Below, in pieces: positions 14,320-15,904 of a stretch of 15,904 nt of DNA. The stretch lies in contig CBIFWW010000077.1 in NCBI GenBank assembly GCA_966186435.1, forward strand, positions 1-15,904. Direction: 5' to 3'. Within the stretch, counting starts at the first letter, position 1. Each line of letters starts with the position of its first letter. The position numbers were made by a program, and so were the translations under genes. This DNA comes from CBIFWW01 sp966186435. GTDB lineage: Bacteria; Pseudomonadota; Gammaproteobacteria; Enterobacterales; Enterobacteriaceae. The notes under the pieces were generated by a model. It was given only the letters and a program-made list of their open reading frames with translations. It had not been told where the DNA came from and searched no databases.

Positions 14320-15071
14320 ACGAGGATCACCTCAACACCCTGCTCGCGCAACCGGCTGATGACTTCTGCATCCGCCTTTTTGCCGGTAATGACCACATCT
14401 ATCTGGTCTGCCCGGCTAAACAGCATGCCCGCACGCTGCCCGACTTTGCTGCTGTCCACTAATACCGCCAGCTTACCAATAACGTTTAGCATCTGCTGTT
14501 CGGTCATGGCTGTCAGCATATCGGTTTTATACAACCCTTCAGTGGTTAGCCCTTTACCGCTAGTAAACATCCAGTGCCCGGCATAAAGCGCCGATTCACC
14601 CTCCTGCGGCCCCAGGGTAATGGATTGGGACTTGTTATACTGCCCCCCCATGATGACTACGCTGTCATGTTCGTTTTCAATCAAATAGTTGGCCAAGGGG
14701 AGGTAGTTGGTGATGATTTGTACCGGCTTGCCGCACATCTCCTGCCCCAACATAAAGGCCGTTGACCCACAGTTAATCACCACGCTTTCACCTGATTTCA
14801 CCAGTTGGGATGCAGCGGCGGCAATCCGCGCTTTTTCATCATGATTCAATGCTTGATGGATGTTTAGCGGATTCCAGGTCGGGCGCGAAGGGGCCACGGC
14901 TTCTGCACCGTTCCTCACTTTTTTTAGTCTGCCAGACTGATCGAGCTTGTTGATATCCCGGCGAGCTGTAGCCGGGGAAATCCCCAACTGCTTGATAATT
15001 TGTTCAACGGTCAAGAAACCGGATTGCAGTAGCTTTTCAACCAGGATTTGATGACGTTGTGCTTCGGTCAT
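14316..15071 (-). CDS. ulaR: UlaR, repressor of the L-ascorbate utilisation regulon (DeoR family)
   Basis: The 251-residue product has the same length as E. coli UlaR. UlaR represses ulaG and ulaABCDEF and is released by L-ascorbate 6-phosphate. The N-terminal DeoR-type winged helix (about 1-57) has the recognition segment GISPATARRDINKLDQSG. The sugar-phosphate sensor domain follows, with NCGSTAF near 99 and TSGKGLTTEGLYKTDML, and the DeoR-family run VLVDSSKVGQRAGMLFSRADQID. The start ATG at 15071 gives MTEAQRHQIL as in E. coli. The Shine-Dalgarno match upstream is poor. It has its own leader with an 8-bp inverted repeat, and is separated from ulaG by a long hairpin, so it is probably transcribed mainly on its own. 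Confidence 0.95.
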   Translation of the reverse strand: MTEAQRHQILVEKLLQSGFLTVEQIIKQLGISPATARRDINKLDQSGRLKKVRNGAEAVAPSRPTWNPLNIHQALNHDEKARIAAAASQLVKSGESVVINCGSTAFMLGQEMCGKPVQIITNYLPLANYLIENEHDSVVIMGGQYNKSQSITLGPQEGESALYAGHWMFTSGKGLTTEGLYKTDMLTAMTEQQMLNVIGKLAVLVDSSKVGQRAGMLFSRADQIDVVITGKKADAEVISRLREQGVEVILV

Positions 15072-15095
15072 GATTGTTTCCGACGAGTTATGATT

Positions 15096-15125
15096 TTCCC
15101 CGATGATATTTGAAATCTCGGGGAA
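15096..15125. promoter_or_regulatory. Inverted repeat in the ulaR leader or promoter
   Basis: TTCCCCGA (15096-15103) and TCGGGGAA (15118-15125) form a perfect 8-bp inverted repeat with a 14-base A/T-rich spacer, centred about 40 bases upstream of the ulaR start. The spacing suits a protein operator with half-sites 22 bases apart, or a leader hairpin. Autoregulation by UlaR is a guess. Confidence 0.45.
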
Positions 15126-15138
15126 TGGGTACTGCTAA

Positions 15139-15171
15139 GTCAACCCCACGGCTCAGCACCGTGGGGTTGAC
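15139..15171. terminator. 13-bp hairpin between ulaG and ulaR
   Basis: GTCAACCCCACGG (15139-15151) and CCGTGGGGTTGAC (15159-15171) form a perfect 13-bp stem with loop CTCAGCA. It begins one base after the ulaG stop, in the direction of ulaG transcription. The next bases on the minus strand are TTAGCAG, with no T-run, so it may be a weak terminator or a 3'-end stabilising hairpin for ulaG mRNA. Confidence 0.6.
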
Positions 15172-15172
15172 A

Positions 15173-15904
15173 TTAAAGGAACGCGGTGAAGGGTAGGTCA
15201 GGCTCAATGGTGAAGCAGTCATCAAAGCCCCGTGGATAGTGATATTCAAATTTATCCTTATCCAGTGGCCAGGTAAATTTCCCGCCAGGCTGCCAGATAT
15301 ATGGCTTGAATTGATAACACAGGCGGTCTTTTTTCATCTCCCATAAGACGCGAATCTCCTGGGGATCGGCCTGAAAGTTTGACCATATGTCATGGTGGAA
15401 AGGAATAACCACGCTGGTATTCAGGCACTCTGCCATCCGCAGAATGTCCACACTGGTCATCTTGTCGGTGACGCCACGGGGATTTTCTCCATATGAGCCT
15501 AATGCCACATCGATATGGTGCTCATTGCCGTGCTTGGCATAATAATTCGAATAGTGCGAATCCCCGCTGTGATACAAATTGCCGCCCGGGGTTTTAAACA
15601 AGTAGTTAACCGCCCGGTTGTCCATACCATCTGGCAGCACGCCCGCCGCCTTTTGCTCTGGGGCAAGGGTAATCAGCGCGGTGCGGTCGAAGGATTCCAG
15701 GGCATGAATTTCGATATCTTTGATTTTAACCACGTCACCTGGCTTGACAACGATGCACCGTGAGCGTGGAACGCCCCAGCCCACCCAAATATCGACACAG
15801 GTCTGAGGGCCAATAAAAGGCACGTCATCATTGCAATTTTGCAAGACAGCGGCGGCAACATTCACATCAATATGATCATTATGGTCGTGAGTAGCCAGGA
15901 CTGC
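15173..15904 (-). CDS. ulaG: UlaG, L-ascorbate-6-phosphate lactonase (N-terminus beyond window)
   Basis: UlaG opens the lactone ring of L-ascorbate 6-phosphate to 3-keto-L-gulonate 6-phosphate, the first cytoplasmic step after uptake by UlaABC. The frame is open to the right edge. 243 C-terminal residues are visible, so roughly the first 110 of about 354 are missing. The metallo-beta-lactamase-fold metal motif THDHNDHID is encoded in the last bases (15867-15893), upstream of any internal ATG. Further marks are SGDSHYSNYYAKHGNE, ALGSYGENPRG, VVIPFHHDIWSNFQADPQEI and the ending PRGFDDCFTIEPDLPFTAFL. Manganese-dependent lactonase activity is known for the E. coli enzyme. The divergent ulaABCDEF operon is expected beyond the edge but cannot be seen. 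Confidence 0.96.
   Translation of the reverse strand, partial: AVLATHDHNDHIDVNVAAAVLQNCNDDVPFIGPQTCVDIWVGWGVPRSRCIVVKPGDVVKIKDIEIHALESFDRTALITLAPEQKAAGVLPDGMDNRAVNYLFKTPGGNLYHSGDSHYSNYYAKHGNEHHIDVALGSYGENPRGVTDKMTSVDILRMAECLNTSVVIPFHHDIWSNFQADPQEIRVLWEMKKDRLCYQFKPYIWQPGGKFTWPLDKDKFEYHYPRGFDDCFTIEPDLPFTAFL

Overview
The window is a chromosomal segment from a member of the Enterobacteriaceae close to Escherichia but probably not E. coli itself. The Hfq protein matches the E. coli sequence as I remember it at every residue. MiaA, HflX, HflK, HflC, PurA, NsrR and RlmB keep E. coli lengths and almost all of their residues. AidB, YjfN, BsmA, YjfP and UlaR differ clearly more. The gene order is the classic mutL-to-ula neighbourhood. 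These identifications rest on recalled family sequences and visible motifs; no database search was run.

Layout: the left part (1-5529) is the plus-strand amiB-mutL-miaA-hfq-hflX-hflK-hflC superoperon, entering at the 3' end of mutL and followed by the small membrane gene yjeT. It covers mismatch repair, tRNA modification, the RNA chaperone Hfq, a ribosome-rescue GTPase and the HflKC regulator of the FtsH protease. Intrinsic terminators follow hfq and hflC. Next is purA (5632-6930), with its own promoter, a PurR-like box and a strong terminator. Then come nsrR (nitric-oxide sensor), rnr (RNase R) and rlmB (23S rRNA methyltransferase), all on the plus strand and ending at a terminator near 10884.

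The right part (10958-15904) is a stress and sugar-acid section. aidB (alkylation-response flavoprotein) runs on the plus strand and converges on two small minus-strand envelope genes, yjfN and bsmA. The plus-strand esterase gene yjfP follows, then minus-strand ulaR and the 3' two-thirds of ulaG, the start of the L-ascorbate utilisation locus. The rest of that locus lies beyond the right edge.

The main departure from the E. coli K-12 arrangement is that rlmB directly precedes aidB: the yjfI-yjfJ-yjfK-yjfL-yjfM-yjfC block found there in E. coli is absent. I found no mobile element, CRISPR array, tRNA, rRNA or foreign-looking cargo, and no evidence of an undescribed multi-gene system. The more curious signals are non-coding: hairpins between rnr and rlmB, a terminator-shaped hairpin that coincides with the bsmA promoter, and two strong inverted repeats around the ulaG-ulaR junction.
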